From the NCBI GenBank assembly GCA_947474065.1, contig CANJHD010000011.1, positions 1-46,305 on the forward strand: a DNA stretch of 46,305 bases, given 5' to 3'. Below the pieces are notes generated by a model that worked only from the letters and a program-made list of their open reading frames with translations, did no database searches and was not told the DNA's origin. The stretch's first letter is position 1. Every line of letters starts with the position of its first letter. This document shows, piece by piece, positions 16,213 through 25,036 of the stretch. The position numbers were made by a program, and so were the translations under genes. Source of the DNA: Planctomycetaceae bacterium. GTDB taxonomy: Bacteria; Planctomycetota; Phycisphaerae; Phycisphaerales; SM1A02.

Positions 16213-17461
16213 GATGGTTGTCCGCAGCGCTGAGAATTGACAGAAGCGCTTCTGAAGTTCGTTCGGTAGCGCCTTGATGCGCAATGACTACCTCGCGGGC
16301 CGCGCGGCCGAGGCGCACGCGTTCGCTCGGATCGTCAACAAGTCGACGAATGGATTTGAACAACTGCGATGGATCAATGCGGACGATGGCATTTGCTGAT
16401 TGCAGCGCTTCAGCGGAATCCTGGAAGTCATGCATGCGCGGACCGGCGATGATGGCCTTACCGAGCGCGGCGGGTTCCATTGGATCTGAGCCGTAAAGCG
16501 CACCGAACGAACGCCCGATGACCACTACATCCGCAAGCGCATACGCCTTGCGAAGTTCGCCAATGGTGTCAAGTAGAAAGAGATCAACCGCGCTTCCTGG
16601 CGAGCGCGTCGAACGACGCGAGCACCCTTTCAGTTCAGCGGCAGCTGCATCAAACCACTCGGGCTTTCGTGGGGCGCAGAGCAATTGCACGCCCTTGGGA
16701 ACCGCCTCGCGGAGCAGCCGATGTTCTTCCGGCGCAGTGGATCCAGCAACCACGAGGGGTCGCGAACGATCGATCCCCATCGCTTCAGCAAAGTCTGCCG
16801 CGCCGGGCACTTCATCGGCCACCTGCGCGGTGTCCCACTTCATGGTTCCGGTGACGAACACGCTATTGGCATTCACGCCAAGAGCAACGAAGCGCGCCGC
16901 GTACTCCTGGTTCTGCGCAAATACGGAGTGGAGTGCACGGAACGATGACGCCACAATGAATCGTGCAGAGATGTATCGGCTAAAACTGCGTGCGGACAGA
17001 CGCCCGTTCACAACAACAACCGGGATGCTGCGATCCGCGCATGCAGCCACAAAGTTTGGCCACACTTCGAGTTCGCAGAGCGCCACCAAATCAGGGCGTA
17101 CACGATCAAGGAATCGGCGCACCATCCAGCTGGCATCAAACGGATATCGCACCACGGTGTGATTTCCAAAGAGCACCTGCGCCCGCGCAAATCCCGTGTC
17201 GGTGGTGGCGGCAATCACAATGTCTGGCTTGGCGTGATCGGAAGCGAGTCGCTCCACGAGCTGGCGAATGGCATTCACTTCTCCAACGGAAACTGCATGA
17301 ATCAGGATGCGCCGTCGTGCCGGTGCGGAAAGCGCGGTGCCTCGACCGAACCGTGCCGCCCAATCGGTGCGGAGTTTCCCCGCGCGGTGCATCCGCCACG
17401 CCCAAATAGGCGCGGTCACGGTCATAGCGAAGATGTAAGCCGCATCGCGCAATCGGCGCAT
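16205..17461 (-). CDS. waaA: 3-deoxy-D-manno-octulosonic acid (Kdo) transferase
   Basis: A membrane-anchored GT30 glycosyltransferase (WaaA/KdtA) that adds Kdo to lipid A precursors, showing that the organism makes Kdo-containing lipopolysaccharide. Seen are an N-terminal hydrophobic segment, the acceptor-side V-S-V-G-E-V with the conserved Glu, a C-E-L-E-V-W-P-N segment, V-V-N-G-R-L-S, V-T-G-T-M-K-W-D, and the CMP-sugar site region F-G-A-L-Y-G-S-D-P-M-E-P-A-A. The 418 residues suit the family. The start at 17461 is a choice; a GTG at 17521, abutting the divergent ACT gene, is the other option, and neither has a clear Shine-Dalgarno. First gene of the waaA-thiL-tsaE unit. Confidence 0.93.
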   Translation of the reverse strand: MRRLRDAAYIFAMTVTAPIWAWRMHRAGKLRTDWAARFGRGTALSAPARRRILIHAVSVGEVNAIRQLVERLASDHAKPDIVIAATTDTGFARAQVLFGNHTVVRYPFDASWMVRRFLDRVRPDLVALCELEVWPNFVAACADRSIPVVVVNGRLSARSFSRYISARFIVASSFRALHSVFAQNQEYAARFVALGVNANSVFVTGTMKWDTAQVADEVPGAADFAEAMGIDRSRPLVVAGSTAPEEHRLLREAVPKGVQLLCAPRKPEWFDAAAAELKGCSRRSTRSPGSAVDLFLLDTIGELRKAYALADVVVIGRSFGALYGSDPMEPAALGKAIIAGPRMHDFQDSAEALQSANAIVRIDPSQLFKSIRRLVDDPSERVRLGRAAREVVIAHQGATERTSEALLSILSAADNHHA

Positions 17462-17521
17462 CCCGACAAGGATACGGTTCAGGCGCCACCCCGCAGGGGG
17501 GTCGATATCATCCCCGGACAC

Positions 17522-17929
17522 ATGTCACACTGGCAGCAACTTACCGAATTCGTCGTCCGGCTCCCGCACCGCGCGGGAGAGCTCGCTCGCTTGACTGCCC
17601 AATTGCGGGCCGCCAAGGTAGAGATTCTTTCCTACTACGGACCAACCGAAGGACGCTCCGCGGACGGGTTCCACATCATCCCGGCCGACGCGGAACAATT
17701 CCGGGAGTTCGCAGCCAAGATCGGCTTGGGAACCTGGGAAGAATCATGCTTCCACATCACCGACAAGTACCGCGACGGGGATCTTGTGGGCACGCTTGAT
17801 GCCATCTCTCAGGAAGGCATCAACATTCAGTTTGTGAACGCATTTGAATCCGGTGGACAGTTTGGGATTCTCATTTGGGTCGATGACGCAGATGTCGACC
17901 GTCTGACGAAACTCCTGAGCGTGGCATGA
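17522..17929 (+). CDS. Small ACT-domain protein
   Basis: A 135-residue protein made of two ACT-like halves: the first begins at T-E-F-V-V-R-L-P-H-R-A-G-E-L-A-R-L (about residues 7-24), a typical ACT opening, and the second at S-C-F-H-I-T-D-K (about residue 76). ACT domains bind amino acids or similar small ligands and regulate partners. It overlaps the HyuA-HyuB gene by ATGA (17926-17929), so the two are almost surely co-translated, and it may sense or tune the ligand of that enzyme. The start at 17522 lies just before the ACT fold; the frame is open upstream through waaA antisense, which is rejected. Confidence 0.82.
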   Translation: MSHWQQLTEFVVRLPHRAGELARLTAQLRAAKVEILSYYGPTEGRSADGFHIIPADAEQFREFAAKIGLGTWEESCFHITDKYRDGDLVGTLDAISQEGINIQFVNAFESGGQFGILIWVDDADVDRLTKLLSVA

Positions 17930-20900
17930 GTGGAGCCGGTTGGCGCATCGGTGTCGATATTGGCGGCACCTTCGCTGACTGCGTTGGCATAGCGCCCGAC
18001 GGAACACGGCGCAGAATCAAAATCTTGACGGATGGACGGGTTCGAACGCTGGCAACGCGCGTTAGTGATTCCGATTTCAATCACACGCAGCGACCGCAGT
18101 ACGCATTGACCGCCCTGCCCCCATGGGCCGCCCCATCACTTATTGGAATGACTGCCGTGGCTGCCGATGGTTCGGAGCGATGCGTCATGGCTGCGCATGC
18201 CACGAGCGACTGTTGCGTCGCGGAGATTGATGGTTCGGAATCACCATGGTTTGACCTGAAATCTGGCGAGGAAGCACCGGTTCTTGCGGCGCGGCTCATG
18301 TTGGGAGCGCCACCCGGAACGCCGATTGCTGCGCTCGAACTCCGAGTCGGAACCACGCGTGGCACCAACGCGCTCCTCGAAGGAAACACCGACCGCGTAG
18401 CGGCATTCGTCAACGAAGGCCTTGAGGGATTGTTTGCAATCGGCACGCAGCAGCGACTCGGATTATTTGATTTGGTTCCCCGTTTGCCGCCAACAGTCGT
18501 GAGCAGCGTGTTCAGTATTCGCGGTCGCCGCGGGCCGGATGGTCAGATCACCACTGCGCTCGATGAAGCGCGTGTTCGCAGTGAGGCTCGCCGTGCACAC
18601 GCGTCGGGATTTCGACACGCCGCGGTAGCGCTCCTTCATGCGCCGCGTGATCCGCAAGATGAAATACGAGTGGCTGCCATTCTGCGCGAGGAAGGATTCG
18701 CTCGCGTGGTGACGGGGTCCGAGGTCGCGAGTGTTCCAGTACTCCTTGCACGCGCCCAAACTGCGGGGGTTGATGCCGCTCTGAGTAGCGCGGTGCATGG
18801 ACTCTTGGCGCGGATTGCCGCGGCGATGCCTGCCGCCCACATCTTCGCAGCCACGAGCGCGGGTGGCGTCACGGGAATTCATGAATATCGCCCGAAAGAC
18901 AGCCTTCTCAGCGGTCCAGCCATGGGATGCGCCGCAGCACGCACCGCGCTGGCATTGACCGGTATAGAGCAGGCAATCACCTTTGACATGGGCGGCACGA
19001 GCACCGATGTTGCGCGCGTTGATGGGTCTGGAATTGCGCTGCGCGGGTCATCGAGCGTCTGCGGCATTACCGTTGCAAGTACCGCAGTCGATGTACACAG
19101 TGTTGCTGCCGGCGGCGGATCGATCTGCCGCGCCACTCGTGAAGGACTCTTTGTTGGACCAGAAAGTGCTGGCGCAGATCCAGGACCCGCCTGCTACGGC
19201 CGCGGTGGACCACTCACTGTCACTGACATCAATCTGCTTCTTGGGCGATTGCCGGAGCGAATGGCTTCACTTCCCATGCATCGCGCCGCTGCGGAACGAG
19301 CGGCCGACCACGAGGCGCGTGCAAGTGGGCGCGATCGCGATGTCATGCTTCGCGAGCTGCTTGCACTTGCCAACGAACACATGGCGAGCGCGGTTCGTGC
19401 CGTCACTGAAGTTCAAGGGCATGACCCGCGCGCCTTCGCGCTTGCAGTCTTTGGCGGCGCTGGCGGTCAACACGCCTGTGCCGTGGCGGATGCACTTGGA
19501 ATGGCTGAGGTGGTCGTGCTGCCGCACGCTGGATTTGTCAGCGGCGAAGGCGCGTTGACAGCGCCTCGGCAATCGATTGCAACTGTTCCATTTCGCTCTC
19601 CACTTGGCGACGGCAGTTCACTGCGGTCAGCGCTGCACGCAGTGAGCGACGCGGCACGCAGTGGTCTGCAAGACGCAGGGTCAAACGCCCGTTTGATCCG
19701 CGCCACCGCCGTCACTCGTTCGCCTGGACAGGCTGGAACCATTGATGTGGAACTCCCCATTGACGGCAGTCAATTCACTGCTGCAGAGATTCGCGCACGA
19801 TTCGAAGAACGATTCCGCTCGATGTTTGGGCGTGCTCCTGGAAATGCAGATCCGGAAGTGGAAGAAGTCCGCGCGGTGGTGGCCGCACTTCCAACGCCCT
19901 GCCCCATGGATGCATCCATCCGCACCGTTCTGCAGGAACGCGACGCCAGACTCTTCGTCGAAAGCGCTTTACTGCCCGGCGCTGTCGTTCGCGGGCCCGC
20001 ACTGATTCTGGAAACTGGCGCAACGATTGCCGTCGATAGTGGATGGGAAGCATCGGTCGAGCCAACGGGCGCGCTCCGCTTGCGTCGCATGATCCCGGAG
20101 CCAAGCACTCGCACACTCCCGGTTGATGTAGTCGCCGCGCGCTGCACTGCGATCGCTTCTTGGATGGCCGCGATCCTTTCACGCAGTGCACGCAGCGTCA
20201 ACATAAAGGATCGACTGGACTTCTCCTGCGGCATCCTCACAGCTGATGGCAGCCTGTGCGCAAACGCGCCGAATGTCCCTGTACATCTTGGAGCGCTTGG
20301 CGCATGCGTGCGCTCAATCACTGCCGTGCGTGCTATTGAACCCGGCGAAGTGATTCTTACGAATCACCCAGCATTTGGTGGCTCGCACCTTCCTGATCTG
20401 ACGGTAGTGCGCGCAGTCCACGACGATGCCGGGCGGCGCATTGCCTACGTCGCTGCGCGGGCACATCACGCGGAAATTGGTGGAATTCGGCCTGGATCAA
20501 TGCCGCCAGACGCACGGACGCTCGCGGAAGAAGGAGTGGCTATCGCTCCGATGCGCGTGGCGCATTTCGGCACGCTTGTCGAGCATTCGCTGCGCAACGT
20601 GTTGACATCGGCGCCGTATCCATCGCGCGATCCTGATCTCAATGTTGATGATGTGCGCGCAGCCATCGCAGCCATCGACGCGGGTGCCACGGCACTCGCT
20701 GGATTGGCGCGCACTATCGGCAGCGATTCGTTGACCGCCGCCATTGACGCATTACTGACGCGCAGCGCATTGCGCACACGCGCAATCGCCGAGCGCGTTC
20801 CTCCTGCCGGAATGACCCGCACGGAATTGCTTGACGACGGCACGCCGATCGCGGTGCGGATTAATCGGACCGATGACGGATTGTGCATTGATTTCACAGG

Positions 20901-21672
20901 TTCCGGCGCGGTCCACTCCGGAAATTTGAACGCCCCGATCGCAGTGGTTCGCAGTGCCGTTCTCTATGCACTGCGATTGATTGCCGGAACAGATGAAGTG
21001 CTCGACGAACACCGTGCGCCGCTCAATGAGGGATTTCTGAAGCCAGTTGAATTAGTCATTCCGCGCGGCATTCTGAACCCGGAATTCCAAGCAGACCCTG
21101 CGCTTTGCCCGGCCGTTTTTGCCGGAAACACAGAAACCAGTCAGCGCGTGGTGGATGCGGTACTCGGCGCGTTCGGCGTTGCCGCGGCAAGTCAGGGAAC
21201 CATGAATAATCTGGTGATTGCTAACCAGGATTTCAGCATCTTTGAAACCCTCGGCGGCGGTGCCGGCGCTGTTAAGCATTCCGCGGGCACTGATGCCGTT
21301 CATGTGCACATGACCAACACCCGACTCACCGATCCTGAAACGATGGAACTCCGCGCGCCGGTGGTGCTTGAGCGGCTCGCCATTCGTCACGGTAGCGGCG
21401 GGAGTGGCACACACAACGGCGGCGCCGGAATGATTCGGCGCATTCGCGTGTTGGCTCCATGCGACGTGTGCTTTGCAGCGCAACGGCGCACACACGGCGC
21501 GGACGGCATTCTTGGTGGCGCCGATGGCAAGCCGGGATTGCAGCGCATCGTTCGTGCCGATGGAACAACAGTAGAAATGCCGGGGATCTTTGCGGCGCAC
21601 CTTGAGCCCGGTGATGCCTTTGAAGTGGAAACTCCAGGCGGCGGCGCGTGGGGACCGTCAAGTGGTCACTGA
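17926..21672 (+). CDS. Single-chain hydantoinase/5-oxoprolinase (HyuA-HyuB fusion)
   Basis: ATP-dependent amide-ring-opening enzyme family: 5-oxoprolinases, hydantoinases and acetone or acetophenone carboxylases. HyuA part (about residues 1-720): G-V-D-I-G-G-T-F-A-D at the N-terminus, R-V-G-T-T-R-G-T-N-A-L-L-E, T-F-D-M-G-G-T-S-T-D-V, and G-A-D-P-G-P-A-C-Y-G. HyuB part (about 730-1245): D-F-S-C-G-I-L, L-T-N-H-P-A-F-G-G-S-H-L-P-D, A-H-H-A-E-I-G-G-I-R-P-G. At 1248 residues it is fused like eukaryotic 5-oxoprolinase, whereas most bacteria keep two genes. About 60 extra residues lie between the first G-G-T-F motif and R-V-G-T-T, ending in S-G-E-E-A-P-V-L, which I recall from planctomycete versions. 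The substrate is most simply 5-oxoproline, but cannot be fixed from sequence. Ends 7 bp inside the convergent YmdB-type gene. Confidence 0.92.
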   Translation: MSGAGWRIGVDIGGTFADCVGIAPDGTRRRIKILTDGRVRTLATRVSDSDFNHTQRPQYALTALPPWAAPSLIGMTAVAADGSERCVMAAHATSDCCVAEIDGSESPWFDLKSGEEAPVLAARLMLGAPPGTPIAALELRVGTTRGTNALLEGNTDRVAAFVNEGLEGLFAIGTQQRLGLFDLVPRLPPTVVSSVFSIRGRRGPDGQITTALDEARVRSEARRAHASGFRHAAVALLHAPRDPQDEIRVAAILREEGFARVVTGSEVASVPVLLARAQTAGVDAALSSAVHGLLARIAAAMPAAHIFAATSAGGVTGIHEYRPKDSLLSGPAMGCAAARTALALTGIEQAITFDMGGTSTDVARVDGSGIALRGSSSVCGITVASTAVDVHSVAAGGGSICRATREGLFVGPESAGADPGPACYGRGGPLTVTDINLLLGRLPERMASLPMHRAAAERAADHEARASGRDRDVMLRELLALANEHMASAVRAVTEVQGHDPRAFALAVFGGAGGQHACAVADALGMAEVVVLPHAGFVSGEGALTAPRQSIATVPFRSPLGDGSSLRSALHAVSDAARSGLQDAGSNARLIRATAVTRSPGQAGTIDVELPIDGSQFTAAEIRARFEERFRSMFGRAPGNADPEVEEVRAVVAALPTPCPMDASIRTVLQERDARLFVESALLPGAVVRGPALILETGATIAVDSGWEASVEPTGALRLRRMIPEPSTRTLPVDVVAARCTAIASWMAAILSRSARSVNIKDRLDFSCGILTADGSLCANAPNVPVHLGALGACVRSITAVRAIEPGEVILTNHPAFGGSHLPDLTVVRAVHDDAGRRIAYVAARAHHAEIGGIRPGSMPPDARTLAEEGVAIAPMRVAHFGTLVEHSLRNVLTSAPYPSRDPDLNVDDVRAAIAAIDAGATALAGLARTIGSDSLTAAIDALLTRSALRTRAIAERVPPAGMTRTELLDDGTPIAVRINRTDDGLCIDFTGSGAVHSGNLNAPIAVVRSAVLYALRLIAGTDEVLDEHRAPLNEGFLKPVELVIPRGILNPEFQADPALCPAVFAGNTETSQRVVDAVLGAFGVAAASQGTMNNLVIANQDFSIFETLGGGAGAVKHSAGTDAVHVHMTNTRLTDPETMELRAPVVLERLAIRHGSGGSGTHNGGAGMIRRIRVLAPCDVCFAAQRRTHGADGILGGADGKPGLQRIVRADGTTVEMPGIFAAHLEPGDAFEVETPGGGAWGPSSGH

Positions 21673-22472
21673 GCGCTGAGTTCGATCCGCTCGATCCGAT
21701 TTGCCAAACCAGTGTCTTCGCTGATTTCAACGAACACGCCGCAGACGCGCGCGTCGTTCTGACCCATCTCGTAATGGACGGGCAAGGCGGTGGTCATGTG
21801 CCGGATGACTGCATCAATATCGCGACCAATGACTGAGTCATATGGTCCGCACATACCGACATCAGTAATGAACCCAGTGCCCTTCTTTAGGATGCGAGCA
21901 TCCGCGGTCGGAACATGCGTATGCGTACCGACGACAAGCGCCGCACGACCATCGCACCATGATGCAAGCGCTGCCTTCTCGCTGGTTGCTTCCATGTGCG
22001 CTTCAACTACCAAGATCGGACGTCGCTCTGGAATCGACGCGATCACTTCATCAATCGCCGCGAATGGATCATTGGCTGGAAGCGGAAAGAAGATCCGCCC
22101 CAACACCGTGCACACATAGATGTCACGCGTTCGGCGACCAGACGCGGGGATGCGCGTCCATCGCTTGCCGGGCGAGCGGCTCGATAGGTTTGCCGGGCGC
22201 GCGATCGGCTCCTCGGGGCTTTCCAGCATCGGAACAATCTTGGGATCCCGGAACACATGATCCCCAAGGGTGATGGCATCAATCCCCCACGACCGGAAAG
22301 TGCGGTACAGCTCAGGCGTTAGCCCCGAGCCGTTTCGGGCATTTTCTGCGTTGGCAATGACGACATCCGGCTTCCAGCGCTCGCGCAGGACTGGGAGGAA
22401 CTTCTCAAGGGCGGCCTTTCCCGGGGCGCCGTTAATGTCCCCAAGGAACACTAGGTTGACAGTGCGACTCAT
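21666..22472 (-). CDS. YmdB-family metallophosphoesterase
   Basis: A 268-residue calcineurin-like phosphoesterase of the YmdB type (TIGR00282), known in Bacillus as a 2',3'-cyclic nucleotide phosphodiesterase affecting biofilm and motility gene expression. Metal-site residues are Asp12 (G-D-I-N-G), Glu43-Asn44 (N-A-E-N), His158 (E-A-H-M-E-A-T-S-E-K), His183 and His185 (G-T-H-T-H-V-P-T-A-D), with G-F-I-T-D-V-G-M-C-G-P-Y near the end. One position differs: Asp71-His72 (G-D-H) where the Bacillus protein has G-N-H, a metal ligand. The gene runs convergent with and overlaps the HyuA-HyuB gene by 7 bp. In Bacillus it neighbours rny; no RNase Y gene is seen here. Confidence 0.9.
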   Translation of the reverse strand: MSRTVNLVFLGDINGAPGKAALEKFLPVLRERWKPDVVIANAENARNGSGLTPELYRTFRSWGIDAITLGDHVFRDPKIVPMLESPEEPIARPANLSSRSPGKRWTRIPASGRRTRDIYVCTVLGRIFFPLPANDPFAAIDEVIASIPERRPILVVEAHMEATSEKAALASWCDGRAALVVGTHTHVPTADARILKKGTGFITDVGMCGPYDSVIGRDIDAVIRHMTTALPVHYEMGQNDARVCGVFVEISEDTGLANRIERIELSAQ

Positions 22473-22619
22473 GCGCTACACTCTAACTTGTTCCTGAAAC
22501 TTGGAATGGCTCGGGTGCCCCGAAGCAACTGATGAGCGATCCGGATCGCAACATCGGAGCGTGCGGGCACAATGTTGATCCATCGGTCGGATCTTCAGCC
22601 ATTACCTTCAGCTGAGACT

Positions 22620-23249
22620 ATGCCGCAGATGACATCCTTTAAAATCGGCGAGAAAGTTCGCCATTGCAAGCGCCCAGAATGGGGCGTTGGCTCTATTGCC
22701 AAGATTGAGGTCATTACCCGCGAGGGTCGGCCCGATCGACGAATCTGGATTCGATTCCCGAATGTTGGGGAGAAGACAGTGTTGGCAAGTTTGGCTGAAT
22801 TGGAGCATGTGGAGTCGGATTCCCTTGCCACCGCGGCCTCGGCCAGCCCCACCTTGGCAGACATGCACGCTCGGGCAGACGCAGGATGGCTCGGGGAAAT
22901 CTCTAAGAGCAAGCCGGAAGACATGATGATTGCCCTGCCCGATGCGGCAACGGATCCATTCATTCCGGTTGGGCGTCGTCTCAAGAACGCGTTCGCCTTG
23001 TACCGCTTTGATGGCGGATCAAAGCTCATCGACTGGGCAGTCGCGCAGAGCGGGCTCAACGATCCGATGAGCCGGTTTAGCCGACACGAACTGGAGTCAT
23101 TCTTCCAACGCTGGCGGTTTGCGCTCGATGCCCAATTGGGAAAATTGCTGCAAGAAGCGCGCAAAGAACCGGGGTCGCTTGAGGATGCCAGCCGAGGCGC
23201 GCCGCCGGCGGCGATGGCCGCGGTGCGACGGATTAGCCAGTTCCGTTGA
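22620..23249 (+). CDS. DUF3553-domain protein
   Basis: A 209-residue soluble protein. Residues 4-60 look like DUF3553, a small beta-rich domain: F-K-I-G-E-K-V-R-H-C-K-R-P-E-W-G-V-G-S-I, then V-x-F-P-x-x-G-x-K-T-V-L and L-x-x-L-E. The remaining 150 residues are helical and not recognised, with a Trp/Phe/Arg-rich part (about 150-180). The role is unknown; the DUF3553-like module also occurs fused to UvrD-type helicases, so nucleic acid binding is possible. ATG 22620 is chosen because the domain begins soon after; ATG 22572 adds 16 residues and is possible. A 38-bp gap to the ABC1/UbiB kinase gene suggests co-transcription. Confidence 0.75.
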   Translation: MPQMTSFKIGEKVRHCKRPEWGVGSIAKIEVITREGRPDRRIWIRFPNVGEKTVLASLAELEHVESDSLATAASASPTLADMHARADAGWLGEISKSKPEDMMIALPDAATDPFIPVGRRLKNAFALYRFDGGSKLIDWAVAQSGLNDPMSRFSRHELESFFQRWRFALDAQLGKLLQEARKEPGSLEDASRGAPPAAMAAVRRISQFR

Positions 23250-23287
23250 CCCAACAGGTATTGCGGGCAGATCGTTAGAATCCCCGG

Positions 23288-25036
23288 ATGCCGAATGCCA
23301 TGGACATCCCGCTCGCTAGGCGCCTCAAGAATGCACAGAGGTACCGCGAAGTCATTGGGGTACTCGCTCGTTACGGGTTCGCAAGTTTCATTGCCAAGAG
23401 TGGCTTCTCGCCGCTGCGAAAGGCCAACGCGGACTGGCTGTACAGCCGGGACGGAACGATCGATCTTTCGTCTGCGCCGCTTGAGGTTCGCCTGCGCAAG
23501 GCGATGGAGGAACTTGGACCAACCTTCATCAAGATCGGTCAGATTCTTTCCACGCGCCGCGACCTGATTCCTGATGCGCTCGCTGATGAATTCGCACGTC
23601 TGCAGGCAGACTGCCCCAAGATCCCATTTGACCGCGTGCGCGCCGCACTCGATGAACAACTAAAGGGCCGAACCGACGAACTCTTCCAGTGGATCGATCC
23701 AGAGCCGCTCGCAGCTGCGAGTATGGCTCAGGTGCACAGCGCCATCTGGAAAGACGGTTCAGAGGTAGTGATCAAACTGCTCCGTCCCGATGCGGCGGAT
23801 CAGATTGAAGCTGACATGGAAGCCCTCGCCTTCGTTGCACGACTCACTGAGGAGCGGCTTGCCAAGACTGGCTTTAGCCCCATGGATATCGTGGCTGAAT
23901 TCCGCGAGGAACTTCGCCGGGAGACCAACCTCACGATTGAAGCCCGCAGCACAGACCGGATGCGAAACGCCTTCGCGAATGATCCAGGAATCGGATTCCC
24001 CAAGGTCTATTGGGAGGCAACCACCACTGGCGTGCTCACCATTGAGAAGATTCAGGGCAAACTTCTCGCCCGTACGCCCTACGCATCCATTCCGCTTGAT
24101 ATCCGCAAGACGATCGTGGCTAACGGCGCACGCGCTGTATTTCGCCAGACACTCGAACTCGGCTTCTTCCACGCAGATCCACATCCGGGCAACATCTTCA
24201 TTCATGACGATGGCCGCGTGACATTTATCGATTGCGGCATGGTTGGCCGCATCGGTGCCGATGCGCGTCAGCGAATTGCAGAGCTCGTCTTTGGCGTCGC
24301 CACTGGCGATGCCCGCATGGTCATGCGCGCTGCAATGCGCATGGGCAATGTGGAGCCCGATTCAATTGACGAACGCGCGCTGCTGGACGATGTGCAGGAA
24401 GTGGTGGACCAGTTTGTGGGCAAGCCGATCGCGGAGATCGACATTGCTGCCGTTCTGGACAAGTTCTATCAAATCCTTCGCGATTACAAGGTTCGCTGCC
24501 CGGCTGACATGGTGCTTCTCATCAAGGCGATGGGCACCATCGAAGGTGTTGCGCGAGACATTGAGCCCGACTACGAGATCATTGATGCCGCGAAGCCGTT
24601 TATCTACAAGCTGGTAAACGACCGCTACTCGCCAAAGGCGCTGACAAAGCGATTCACGAACACACTCTTCTCGTATGCAGAACTCATTGATTCGCTACCA
24701 AAGCAGATCACGGGCATTCTGCGCAAGATTCGGCTTGGCGAAGCGAAGGTCAACTTCCACTTCGAAGGCATTGAGCGATTCCGGATGTCGGTGGAGCACA
24801 TGGCAACAACTGTTGCATATGCGCTCCTCATCAGTGCGCTCCTTGTTGCAAGCTCGGTGCTCCTGCATGCCGCTCATGGTGACACATCAAGCATGGTTGG
24901 CACGATTGGTCTCGTTGGATTCCTGCTTGCAGGCTTCCTCTCGATTGGACTGGTCTGGGACATCTGGCGAACACGCCGTGGAGTGACGCGCGCAGTGCGC
25001 GAAGAAGAGCGCGATGAACGCAAACTGCATGGTTGA
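23288..25036 (+). CDS. ABC1/UbiB-family atypical protein kinase
   Basis: A 582-residue membrane-anchored kinase-like protein. UbiB and its relatives support coenzyme Q or other lipid functions by an ATPase activity that is still poorly defined. Seen in order: the family KxGQ motif F-I-K-I-G-Q-I-L-S-T-R-R-D-L-I-P (about residue 78), the Ala-rich loop A-A-A-S-M-A-Q-V-H, the lysine of V-V-I-K-L-L-R-P, the catalytic F-F-H-A-D-P-H-P-G-N-I-F and F-I-D-C-G-M-V-G (DFG equivalent). Two hydrophobic segments near the C-terminus (about 500-522 and 533-555) form a membrane hairpin. No ubiquinone or menaquinone genes are nearby, so the partner lipid is unknown. Confidence 0.93.
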   Translation: MPNAMDIPLARRLKNAQRYREVIGVLARYGFASFIAKSGFSPLRKANADWLYSRDGTIDLSSAPLEVRLRKAMEELGPTFIKIGQILSTRRDLIPDALADEFARLQADCPKIPFDRVRAALDEQLKGRTDELFQWIDPEPLAAASMAQVHSAIWKDGSEVVIKLLRPDAADQIEADMEALAFVARLTEERLAKTGFSPMDIVAEFREELRRETNLTIEARSTDRMRNAFANDPGIGFPKVYWEATTTGVLTIEKIQGKLLARTPYASIPLDIRKTIVANGARAVFRQTLELGFFHADPHPGNIFIHDDGRVTFIDCGMVGRIGADARQRIAELVFGVATGDARMVMRAAMRMGNVEPDSIDERALLDDVQEVVDQFVGKPIAEIDIAAVLDKFYQILRDYKVRCPADMVLLIKAMGTIEGVARDIEPDYEIIDAAKPFIYKLVNDRYSPKALTKRFTNTLFSYAELIDSLPKQITGILRKIRLGEAKVNFHFEGIERFRMSVEHMATTVAYALLISALLVASSVLLHAAHGDTSSMVGTIGLVGFLLAGFLSIGLVWDIWRTRRGVTRAVREEERDERKLHG

